NCBI GenBank assembly: GCA_051648405.1
Contig: JBOFFC010000089.1
Span: forward strand, 1-43,479
Reading direction: 5' to 3'
Source: JBOFFC01 sp051648405
GTDB lineage: Bacteria > Planctomycetota > Planctomycetia > Pirellulales > Lacipirellulaceae
DNA: 43,479 bases
Numbering within the stretch: the stretch's first letter is position 1; the number at the start of each line of letters is the position of its first letter. Positions 27,844 through 35,028 of this stretch are shown one piece after another. Both the position numbers and the translations under genes were made by a program. A model generated the notes under the pieces. The model saw nothing but the letters and a program-made list of their open reading frames with translations. It made no database searches and was not told the DNA's origin.

Positions 27844-29235
27844 GTGTCGTCCCTCGTCGAAACGCCGGAGACCTTGCGGCCGCTGTTGCGGCTGTCGATG
27901 CCGGTGCTCGTCGAGCAGTTGCTGCGGCTGCTGATCGAGCTGGTCGACATGTGGCTCACCGGCAACTACCTGCCGGGGGAGAGCTACGTCGCGGCGATGG
28001 CGCTGGTGGTCTACCTGATGTGGCTGCTGACGATGGCGTTCTCGTTCGTCGCCACGGGGACCACGGCCCTCGTCGCGCGGTTCACCGGGGCCGGCGACCC
28101 GTTGCTCGCCAACCGCGTGATGAACCAGTCGATCTCGGCTGGTTTCGTCTGGTCGCTCGTGATCCTGGTCGCGGGTCTCTACGGCATGGGCCCGCTGGTC
28201 GAGGCGATGGGCCTCGAAGGGGACGCCGCGCGGCACGCCGAGCGCTACATGCTAATGCAGTTGTACGTACTCCCGGCGATGATGGTCGAGATCGTCGGCA
28301 TCGCCGCGCTGCGCGGCGCGGGGGACACGCGCGCCGGGCTGTTGGTGATGGCGATTGTGAACGTCGTCAACACGGCGGTCAGTTACGGACTGGTGACCGG
28401 GGCGGGGGGGATGCCGAACTACGGGTGGGAGGGGATCGCGATCGGCACGGCGGTCGGGCGCGTCGTCGGCGCCGTGCTGCTGCTGGCGATGCTCGCCGGC
28501 GGTCGCGCGGGGTTCCGCCTGACACCCACGCTGCTGCGGCCCGACCGCAAGCTGCTGCGACGCTTGCTCCGCGTCAGCATCCCCGCGGGGATGGACTCGG
28601 CGCTGCTCGTGGTCTGCAACCTCGCCTACCTGCGGATCGTGCTGCGGCTGGGGGACGTGGCCGCCGCTGCGCACGGCGTCACGATCCAAGTCGAGGCGCT
28701 CGCCTACATGCCGGGGGGGGCGTTCCAGATCGCCGCCGCGACGATGGCGGGGCAGTTCCTCGGCGCCGGTCTTCCGAACCGCGCCACACGCAGCGCGCTC
28801 GTGGCCTGCGCCGCCGCGGCGACCCTGATGGGGGCGATCGGCCTGCTGTTCTACGCGCACGCAGACTGGCTCGTCGCGCAGTTCCTGGGGGAGTCGCGCG
28901 AGGCGATCCCGCTCGCGGCGCAACTGTTGCGGTTGATCTCGACGGCGATGGTTCCGCTGGCGGTGACGATGGTCTTCGCCGGCGCGATGCGCGGCGCGGG
29001 GGACACGCGCTGGCCGCTCGTGATCACGGTCATCGGCTTCTGTGTCGTGCGGATCCCGATCGCCATGTACCTCGCCCAGGAGACGGTCACGATCCCGCTG
29101 CTCGGCGTGACGCTTCCCGGCGCGGGCTGGGGGGCGTACGGCGCGTGGTGCGGCGCGGTCTCGGACCTCTACGTGCGGGCGATCCTGATGAGTGCCCGCT
29201 TCTGGCAGGGGGGCTGGAAGCGCGTGCGCGTGTAG
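27844..29235 (+). CDS. MATE family efflux transporter
   Basis: Multidrug and toxic compound extrusion exporter in the cytoplasmic membrane, driven by a cation gradient. From the GTG at 27844 it has 463 residues, the normal MATE length; the frame is open further upstream, but those residues are charged and not family-like. Twelve hydrophobic segments can be followed in two similar halves. The repeated GAGDTR motif (AALRGAGDTRAG in the first half, AMRGAGDTRWPL in the second) is characteristic of MATE transporters of the NorM/DinF-like group. The early LVDMWLTGNYLPGESYVAAMAL is the usual helix 1-2 region. Substrate unknown. The upstream region overlaps the cutA promoter area on the other strand. 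Confidence 0.93.
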   Translation: MSSLVETPETLRPLLRLSMPVLVEQLLRLLIELVDMWLTGNYLPGESYVAAMALVVYLMWLLTMAFSFVATGTTALVARFTGAGDPLLANRVMNQSISAGFVWSLVILVAGLYGMGPLVEAMGLEGDAARHAERYMLMQLYVLPAMMVEIVGIAALRGAGDTRAGLLVMAIVNVVNTAVSYGLVTGAGGMPNYGWEGIAIGTAVGRVVGAVLLLAMLAGGRAGFRLTPTLLRPDRKLLRRLLRVSIPAGMDSALLVVCNLAYLRIVLRLGDVAAAAHGVTIQVEALAYMPGGAFQIAAATMAGQFLGAGLPNRATRSALVACAAAATLMGAIGLLFYAHADWLVAQFLGESREAIPLAAQLLRLISTAMVPLAVTMVFAGAMRGAGDTRWPLVITVIGFCVVRIPIAMYLAQETVTIPLLGVTLPGAGWGAYGAWCGAVSDLYVRAILMSARFWQGGWKRVRV

Positions 29236-29295
29236 CGACTTGCGGGGCGAATCGAGGGGACTTCGACGCTGGCGCCCGGGTCGCCCCCTCCCCTG

Positions 29296-29315
29296 GCCCC
29301 TTCCCCTGAAGGGGC
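29296..29315 (+). terminator. Hairpin downstream of the MATE gene
   Basis: GCCCCTTC, loop CCCT, GAAGGGGC: a perfect 8-bp stem about 60 bases after the stop. The following AGAGGGAATA is not T-rich. Resembles the hairpin in the tuf leader. Confidence 0.45.
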
Positions 29316-29521
29316 AGAGGGAATACCGCGCGGCGCCGCTTCGACTCGGGGCCGTTCAGGCCGCACAACCGGCGCCCGCGGCACGCGAGCCGGGCGGCCG
29401 GCCGATCGTGACCTATAGGTTTCTTAGGGGAGGGAGTGCGCGCGCTCTTCCCCGCGTCCGAACCTGTGTGTTGGCGACGCCTCGCGGGTCCACTCTCATT
29501 CTGTCTCCACGAGCGCTGGCC

Positions 29522-30745
29522 ATGGCCCTGACCGCCTCGCTACCCGAAGTCGAGTCCCTCGCCCCGGGACTCCCAAAATCAACCCCCTACGCGGCGCCCC
29601 CGAGCGCTATCGCCACGCGCCGTGTGCTGCACGTCGTGAACGGCGAGCACTACTCGGGCGCCGAGCGCGTCCAGGACCTGCTCGCCCTCGAGCTTCCGCA
29701 GTTCGGCTTCGAGGTCGGCTTCGCGTGCCTCAAGACGGGGTTGTTTGCCGAGAAGCGCGCCTCGCAGGGGAGCACGCTCCACGACCTGCGGATGCGCGGC
29801 AAGTTCGACGTCCGCCCCGCGCGCGAGGTCGCCCGCATCGCCCGCGAGGGGGACTACTCGCTGCTGCACGCGCACACGCCGCGGTCGTTGCTGGTGGCGG
29901 CGCTCGCGGCGCAACTGACCCGCCTGCCGCTGGTTTACCACGTCCACAGCCCGGCGAGCCGTGACTCGACGCGCCGCGTTTCGAACTGGATGAACGACCG
30001 CGTCGAGCGCTGGGCCGCGGCGGGCGCGGCGCAGTTGCTGACCGTCTCGCCGACGCTGACCGACCACATGCGGTCGATGGGCTTCTCGGTCGATCGGCTG
30101 CACTGCGTCCTGAACGGCGTGCCGAGTTTGCCCGACGACGCCCCCGGGGCGCGTCGCCGGCAGCAGCCGATCGGGCCGTTCGTGATCGGCATGGTCGCTC
30201 TGTTCCGTCCGCGCAAGGGCGCCGAGGTGCTGCTCGACGCGATCGCCGAGCTGCGCTCTCGGGGCCACGACGTCCGCTTGCAGGCCGTCGGGCCGTTCGA
30301 GTCCGACGAGTACCGGGAAGAGCTCTACCAGCGCGAGGCGCGGCTGTCGCTGCAGGAAGTCGTCCATTGGACCGGTTTCACCAGCGACGTCCACGCCGAG
30401 CTCGCGCGGATGGACGCCCTGGCGCTCCCGAGCCTGTTCGGCGAGGGGCTGCCGATGGTCGTGCTCGAGGCGATGGCCGCCGGCCTGCCGGTGGTCGCCA
30501 CGCGCTGCGAGGGGACGACCGAGGCCGTGCTCGACGGCGAGACCGGCTACGTCGTCGAGCCGGCGAGCGTGCGGCAGATGGCCGACGCGCTCGAGAGGCT
30601 CGTCACCGGCGAGGTCGATTACGCCGAGATGTCGCGCGCCGCGCGGGCCCGCCACGCCGACCGCTTCAGCGCCCGGGCGATGGCCCGCCACGTGGCGGGC
30701 GTTTACGACGGGGTCCTCCGCCCGACGCCCGTGCAAGTGACCTAG
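29522..30745 (+). CDS. Glycosyltransferase family 4 protein
   Basis: Retaining GT-B glycosyltransferase of the GT4 group, 407 residues from the ATG at 29522. The N-terminal domain starts at VLHVVNGEHYSGAERVQDLL, the usual acceptor-side glycine loop, and includes LLHAHTPRSLLVA and VYHVHSP. The C-terminal donor-binding domain has IGMVALFRPRKGAEVLLDAI and the E-x7-E-type site (GEGLPMVVLEAMAAGLPVVA), ending with the cross-over helix. Such enzymes add sugars to lipopolysaccharide, exopolysaccharide or glycoproteins. No other polysaccharide genes are next to it, so the acceptor cannot be guessed. Convergent with the TIGR03009 gene. Confidence 0.92.
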   Translation: MALTASLPEVESLAPGLPKSTPYAAPPSAIATRRVLHVVNGEHYSGAERVQDLLALELPQFGFEVGFACLKTGLFAEKRASQGSTLHDLRMRGKFDVRPAREVARIAREGDYSLLHAHTPRSLLVAALAAQLTRLPLVYHVHSPASRDSTRRVSNWMNDRVERWAAAGAAQLLTVSPTLTDHMRSMGFSVDRLHCVLNGVPSLPDDAPGARRRQQPIGPFVIGMVALFRPRKGAEVLLDAIAELRSRGHDVRLQAVGPFESDEYREELYQREARLSLQEVVHWTGFTSDVHAELARMDALALPSLFGEGLPMVVLEAMAAGLPVVATRCEGTTEAVLDGETGYVVEPASVRQMADALERLVTGEVDYAEMSRAARARHADRFSARAMARHVAGVYDGVLRPTPVQVT

Positions 30746-30772
30746 TCCGCAAGCCGACTGCGTGCCCGCGGG

Positions 30773-31645
30773 TCAGCGCGCCGGTTGTCCCTCGCCCGCT
30801 TGGGCGGTGCGCGGTTGCTCGACGACGCGCGTCCACCCCATTGGCGTCCGCGGCGACTGGAACAGCGTGTTCCACAACTGCGTCATGCGGCTGTTGACCT
30901 CGGCCTGTTCGAGCTGGAACGTGTAGACGTTGCGCGCCCCGCCGGGGAGGTGGACCTGCATCGCGGTGGGGAGCATCCGCTGCGCGTCGAGCATCAGATC
31001 GACTTGCGAGTAGTTCGCCGCGTCGGACTGGAACTTGGGGGTCGCCGACAGGCGGAGCTGCCCCTCGGGCGAACGGGGATCGACCTTCATCCAGTAGCGG
31101 GCCTTGAGCTTCGCGGCGTCGGCGCCGAACAGGAACGGCAACGGGCCATCGACGATGCTCTTGCCGCGCAACTCGTCGGGGAGGGGCCGGACGACGAGCT
31201 GTTTCTGCTCGTTCTTGTACTCGTAGACCGCCTCGCCGTCGCACACCCAGTGCTCGCCGATCGCGGCGGGGCTCTCGATGTGCTGCTGCTGGGCGGCGTC
31301 CCAGGTCTTGACCTCGGTGATCTGGAAACTCCCCTTGTCGGGCTGCTGGTAGCTGAGGCGGCCACGCTCTTCGTTGCGGTGCAGGTTGTCGCCGGGGCCG
31401 AACACCGGGTCGTACACGAGGCGCGTGAACTCGCTGGTGAACGTCTGGACCTTCGCGCTCTCGACCTGCCACTTGTCGAGCACCTGGTCGAGGTACGCCT
31501 GGTCCATGGCGTTCAGCTCGAACCCCGTCGGGGGGGTCGGCTCAGCCGGCGCCTGCTGCGCGACCGCCAGGGGGGCCGACGCTAGCATCGACGCGACAGC
31601 GCACGAAACGAAGGCGCAACGTCGGAGCGTGAACCAGGGCCGCAT
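30773..31645 (-). CDS. TIGR03009-type secreted planctomycete protein
   Basis: From the ATG at 31645 the product is 290 residues with a signal peptide (RRCAFVSCAVASMLASAPLA, cut near AVAQQ). The body matches the planctomycete domain TIGR03009 as I know it: LDKWQVESAKVQTFTSEFTR, YDPVFGPG, GRLSYQQPDKGSF, WVCDGEAVYEY, then DGPLPFLFGADAAKLKARY. The fold resembles the LolA/LppX lipoprotein-carrier type (a half-barrel that binds lipid), so envelope lipid or lipoprotein handling is possible but unproven. Ends in a short Ala/Gly/Gln-rich tail. Convergent with the glycosyltransferase gene with only 27 bases between stops. Confidence 0.85.
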   Translation of the reverse strand: MRPWFTLRRCAFVSCAVASMLASAPLAVAQQAPAEPTPPTGFELNAMDQAYLDQVLDKWQVESAKVQTFTSEFTRLVYDPVFGPGDNLHRNEERGRLSYQQPDKGSFQITEVKTWDAAQQQHIESPAAIGEHWVCDGEAVYEYKNEQKQLVVRPLPDELRGKSIVDGPLPFLFGADAAKLKARYWMKVDPRSPEGQLRLSATPKFQSDAANYSQVDLMLDAQRMLPTAMQVHLPGGARNVYTFQLEQAEVNSRMTQLWNTLFQSPRTPMGWTRVVEQPRTAQAGEGQPAR

Positions 31646-31879
31646 GGCGGGCTTCCGTGCTAAGGGCAGGGATCGGTCGAGGGGGACGCCGGGGTCGGGG
31701 TCGGGGGTCCGGGCCGGGGAGGATAGCAACTGCCGTCGCGCCGCTCTACGCCGCTTTGGGTCGCTACGCCGCGAGCGGCCCCCCAACAGCGGCTAGTCCC
31801 CGCCCCCCGCGCCCCGCTAGATTGCGACGCTAGCCACGCTCCCCTCACCTCTCGCCTCTAACGTCTAACCTCTTCTCCT

Positions 31880-32911
31880 GTGCCCAAGTACGTCGTCCGC
31901 TACGGAGTGATGCGCAAGCTGGGAGTGTTCGCCACCCGCGGGCGCGACCTCTACGCGCGCGGCCACCGGGTGATCGCCCGCACGCCGCGTGGCCAGGAGG
32001 CGGGCGAGGTGCTCTGCGAAGCAACCGAGCACGTGTTGTCGCAGATGGAGGCCGACCCGGCGACGGGGCACATCGTCCGGCTGCTGACCGCCGACGACGA
32101 CAACGAGATCCGCCGCATCGACGATCAGCGTCGCGGCGAGCACGACGCCGTTCGCAAGCGGATCGCCGAGCAGCAGCTCGCCATGCAGCTCGTCGACGTC
32201 GAGCGCGTCTACGGGGGCGAGCGCGTGGTGGTGTACTACCTCTCCGAGGAGCGCGTTGATTTCCGCGAGCTCGTGAAGCTGCTGTCGCACGACTTGCAGA
32301 CGCGCGTCGAGATGCGCCAGATCGGCGTCCGCGACGAGGCCAAGCTGCTCGCCGACTACGGCGACTGCGGCAAGCCCGTGTGCTGCAACACGCACCTGTC
32401 GGAGATGCCCCCCGTCTCGATGAAGATGGCGAAGCTCCAGAAGGCGACGCTCGACCCGACGAAGATCTCGGGGCGGTGCGGGCGCCTCAAGTGCTGCCTG
32501 CGCTACGAGTACGACACCTACCAAGAGTTGCAGCGCGAGCTTCCCAAGGTCGGCGCCAGCGTCGTCACGGCCGACGGCCGCGCCCGCGTCCTGTCGCAGG
32601 AGATCCTGTCGGGGGACCTGATGGTCGAGACCGAAGACGGCCGGCGTGTCGTGATCAACGCCCGCGACGTGCTGACGGTGATCGCGGCGGGCATCGACGC
32701 GGAGGGCGCCAGCTCTCCGACAGCGGCGCCGACGACGGGGGCCCCGCCGACCGAAGCCGAAGGACGCCCCTCGCGCCGCGACCGTGGCGGCGACCGCGGG
32801 AGCTCGAACGGACCCTCGCGTGGCCCGCGAGGCCGCAACGACCGCGGCTCGCGGCCGCCGCTCCCCCCGGGCCCCGCGCCCGATCTCCCCCCCCCGCAAG
32901 GCGGCCAGTAG
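31880..32911 (+). CDS. PSP1/RicT family protein
   Basis: Homologue of Bacillus subtilis RicT (YaaT), a part of the Ric complex that carries [4Fe-4S] clusters and affects RNase Y action. The product is 343 residues. The PSP1 core covers about 1-215: VVVYYLSEERVDFRELVKLL (117-136), TRVEMRQIGVRDEAKLLADYG, and the cysteine pattern CGKPVCC (C163, C168, C169) with GRCGRLKCCLRYE (C200, C205, C206), as in iron-sulfur-binding members. The last ~100 residues are low complexity, Arg/Gly/Ser and then Pro-rich. The start is a GTG. Upstream is a CTC/TCTAAC-rich leader. The gene precedes the Minf_1886 gene on the same strand. Confidence 0.9.
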   Translation: MPKYVVRYGVMRKLGVFATRGRDLYARGHRVIARTPRGQEAGEVLCEATEHVLSQMEADPATGHIVRLLTADDDNEIRRIDDQRRGEHDAVRKRIAEQQLAMQLVDVERVYGGERVVVYYLSEERVDFRELVKLLSHDLQTRVEMRQIGVRDEAKLLADYGDCGKPVCCNTHLSEMPPVSMKMAKLQKATLDPTKISGRCGRLKCCLRYEYDTYQELQRELPKVGASVVTADGRARVLSQEILSGDLMVETEDGRRVVINARDVLTVIAAGIDAEGASSPTAAPTTGAPPTEAEGRPSRRDRGGDRGSSNGPSRGPRGRNDRGSRPPLPPGPAPDLPPPQGGQ

Positions 32912-33085
32912 CCCCGTAGCCCCGTCGCGAAGCGCCCCAGCGGGGGGCCCGCGGCGCGAATCCGTAGGCACGCCGGTGCGCGGCAGGCCTCGCGATTGGT
33001 ACACTTAGGAGAGTGCGGCCCGCGCGCTGGTCCTCCCCCTCGCTCGACACACGCCCGCCCACCCCCGAGCGCCAACGTGCCCCCC

Positions 33086-33562
33086 ATGGTCGATCCGTCG
33101 CACAAGTTCGCCGAGCTGCTGGGTCGCGACGACCGCTACCACGCCGACGCGTACGTCTTTGTGTTCGACGCCCTCCGCTACGGCCTCGAGGAGATGGGGC
33201 TCGGCGCGCAGGTCGATCTTGAGGAGAGCGCCGACGAGGAGGAAGAGGACGACGGCGAAGCCGAGCGGCACGTCAGCGGCCAGGACCTGTGCCGCGCGAT
33301 CCAGCAGTACGCCATCGAGCAGTACGGCATGCTGGCGCGGAGCGTCCTGCGGCACTGGCGGATCGAGAAGACGGGGGACTTCGGCGACATCGTCTTCAAC
33401 CTGATCGAGACCGGTCAGATGCGCAAGACCGACGAGGACCGTCGCGAGGACTTCGACGACGTGTTCGATTTCGAGGAAGCGTTCGGTGAAGAGCAGGTCT
33501 TCTCGGCGGAGCACTGCTCGACCGACGGAGGGGCCGGCGAAGCGGGCGAGGACGACGCGTGA
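33086..33562 (+). CDS. Minf_1886 family protein
   Basis: From the ATG at 33086 the product is 158 residues. It begins PSHKFAELLGRDDRYHADAY, followed by VFVFDALRYGLEEMGLG, which I recognise as the Minf_1886 family (conserved protein of planctomycetes and Verrucomicrobia, function unknown). Middle: an acidic insert (EESADEEEEDDGEAE), then HVSGQDLCRAIQQYAIEQYG and WRIEKTGDFGDIVFNLIETG. The C-terminus is acidic. No signal peptide and no membrane segment, so cytoplasmic. Its TGA overlaps the ATG of a 33-residue gene by one base (TGATG), a strong sign of coupled translation. Confidence 0.86.
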   Translation: MVDPSHKFAELLGRDDRYHADAYVFVFDALRYGLEEMGLGAQVDLEESADEEEEDDGEAERHVSGQDLCRAIQQYAIEQYGMLARSVLRHWRIEKTGDFGDIVFNLIETGQMRKTDEDRREDFDDVFDFEEAFGEEQVFSAEHCSTDGGAGEAGEDDA

Positions 33563-33663
33563 TGCGGCGCGGCACGCCAACCCAGCGCGGCGCGTTCTAC
33601 GCGGCGGCCTGCTGCGTGGCCCTGTGGGCCGTGTTCCTCGCCTGGATGGCGTGGGGAACGTGA
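33562..33663 (+). CDS. 33-residue single-span membrane peptide, coupled to the Minf_1886 gene
   Basis: The start ATG overlaps the last base of the preceding stop (TGATG at 33560-33564). The peptide is MRRGTPTQRGAFYAAACC followed by a hydrophobic VALWAVFLAWMAW and a final GT: a basic start and one membrane-spanning helix. It is too short for usual gene calling. The overlap suggests the same ribosomes translate both, so the two proteins may be made in fixed ratio and the peptide could tether or regulate its partner. Function unknown. Confidence 0.6.
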   Translation: MRRGTPTQRGAFYAAACCVALWAVFLAWMAWGT

Positions 33664-33748
33664 TCGTCGGAGGGGGCGTCCATCGTGGCGCACGGCGACG
33701 TCCCCTGAATCACCCACCAAACCGACCCTTCGGAACAAGGTGCGAACT

Positions 33749-34864
33749 ATGAAGCGGCTGATCGCGCTGTTGCTCAGCGTCGCCCCGACGACGATCGCGC
33801 CCCAAGCTTCGCTCGCCAAGAGCGACGTCGCCGAGACCGCCGCGGTGATCGAGGCGTCCGTCGCGCGGGGGGTCGAGTACTTCCGCACCGCGCAGGCCGA
33901 CGACGGCTCGTTCAGCGGGTTCGCCGGCCCGGCGGTCACCGCCCTCGTCACGACCAGCATGCTCGAGAACGGCGTCTCGCCGAGCGACCCGCTAGTCGCC
34001 AAGGGACTGGCGTACGTCGAGGAGTTCGTTCAACCCGACGGCGGCGTCTACGGCGGAGACGAGTCGCTCTACAAGAACTACGAGACGTGCATCGCCATCC
34101 AGTGCTTCCGCGCCGCGAGCGCAGCCGGGGCGACGAAGGACTACACGGAGCTGCTCGCCGGCGCCGAGCGGTTCGTGCGCGACCTGCAGTGGGACGAGGC
34201 CGAGAAGCACGGCCCCGACAGCACGAGCCACGGGGGCGCCGGCTACGGCAACCACCGCCGCCCCGACCTGTCGAACACCTCGTTCCTGCTCGACGCGCTG
34301 AAGTCGCTCGGCCGCGGCGCCGACGACCCGGCGGTGGCCAAGGCCCTGGTGTTCGTCAGCCGCACGCAGAACCTCGAGAGCGAGCACAACACGACCGAGC
34401 ACGCCGCCAAGGTCGGTGACGGGGGCTTCTACTACACGCCGGCAGCCGGCGGTTCGAGCCAGGCCGGCAGAACCCCCGAGGGAGGGCTACGCAGCTACGG
34501 CTCGATGACCTACGCGGGGCTCAAGAGCATGATCTACGCCGGCGTCGGGCCCGACGACCCACGCGTGGCGGCCGCCACCAAGTGGCTCCGCCAGCACTAC
34601 ACGCTCGCCGAGAACCCCGGCATGGGAACCTCGGGGCTCTACTACTACTACCACACGATGGCGAAGGCCCTCGACGCGGTCGGGGGCGAGGAGTTCATCG
34701 ACGCGTCGGGGGCGTCGCACCCCTGGCGCAGCGAGCTGGCGACGCGTCTGGCGGCCGAGCAGGGCGCCGACGGCTCCTGGGCCAACAAGGACCCGCGCTG
34801 GATGGAGGCCGACCCCAATCTCACTACGGCCTACTCACTGCTGGCGCTCCGCTACTGCCGCTAG
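33749..34864 (+). CDS. Secreted protein with prenyltransferase/squalene-cyclase-like repeats
   Basis: 371 residues from the ATG at 33749 (AAGG eight bases before it; an in-frame GTG at 33740 is worse). A signal peptide (KRLIALLLSVAPTTIAPQASLA) is followed by helical repeats of the alpha/alpha toroid type: GVEYFRTAQADDGSFSGFAG, GGVYGGDESLYKNYETCIAIQ, then further QxxxGSW-like units (AAEQGADGSWANKDPRW near the end). Proteins of this type with a signal peptide are common in planctomycetes. Known relatives in the fold are terpene cyclases and protein prenyltransferases, but the DXDD-type acid motif of squalene-hopene cyclase is not obvious here, so I do not claim cyclase activity. Confidence 0.82.
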   Translation: MKRLIALLLSVAPTTIAPQASLAKSDVAETAAVIEASVARGVEYFRTAQADDGSFSGFAGPAVTALVTTSMLENGVSPSDPLVAKGLAYVEEFVQPDGGVYGGDESLYKNYETCIAIQCFRAASAAGATKDYTELLAGAERFVRDLQWDEAEKHGPDSTSHGGAGYGNHRRPDLSNTSFLLDALKSLGRGADDPAVAKALVFVSRTQNLESEHNTTEHAAKVGDGGFYYTPAAGGSSQAGRTPEGGLRSYGSMTYAGLKSMIYAGVGPDDPRVAAATKWLRQHYTLAENPGMGTSGLYYYYHTMAKALDAVGGEEFIDASGASHPWRSELATRLAAEQGADGSWANKDPRWMEADPNLTTAYSLLALRYCR

Positions 34865-35028
34865 TCCGGCGCCGCTAGCAAAGGCGTCGCACGGCCGTCG
34901 CGCCAGCCGCACTTTCCCGCTTCCGGGGGTTCTGCTACGAGGTCGCCGCGCGAGGCGCCGCGCCGGTCGAGTGACCGGCGTCTGCATGCGTCGCGTCGCC
35001 GACCCCTGGCCCTCGCGGGAACGTCCCG

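Noticed and set aside
29192..29521. N-terminal extension of the glycosyltransferase frame
   Set aside because: These codons overlap the end of the MATE gene and the hairpin behind it and read Arg/Pro/Ala-rich; family similarity starts after the ATG at 29522.
29440..29521. Promoter-like TATAGG (29415-29420) and AT-rich bases before the glycosyltransferase
   Set aside because: No matching -35 at proper spacing could be found, so no promoter is listed.
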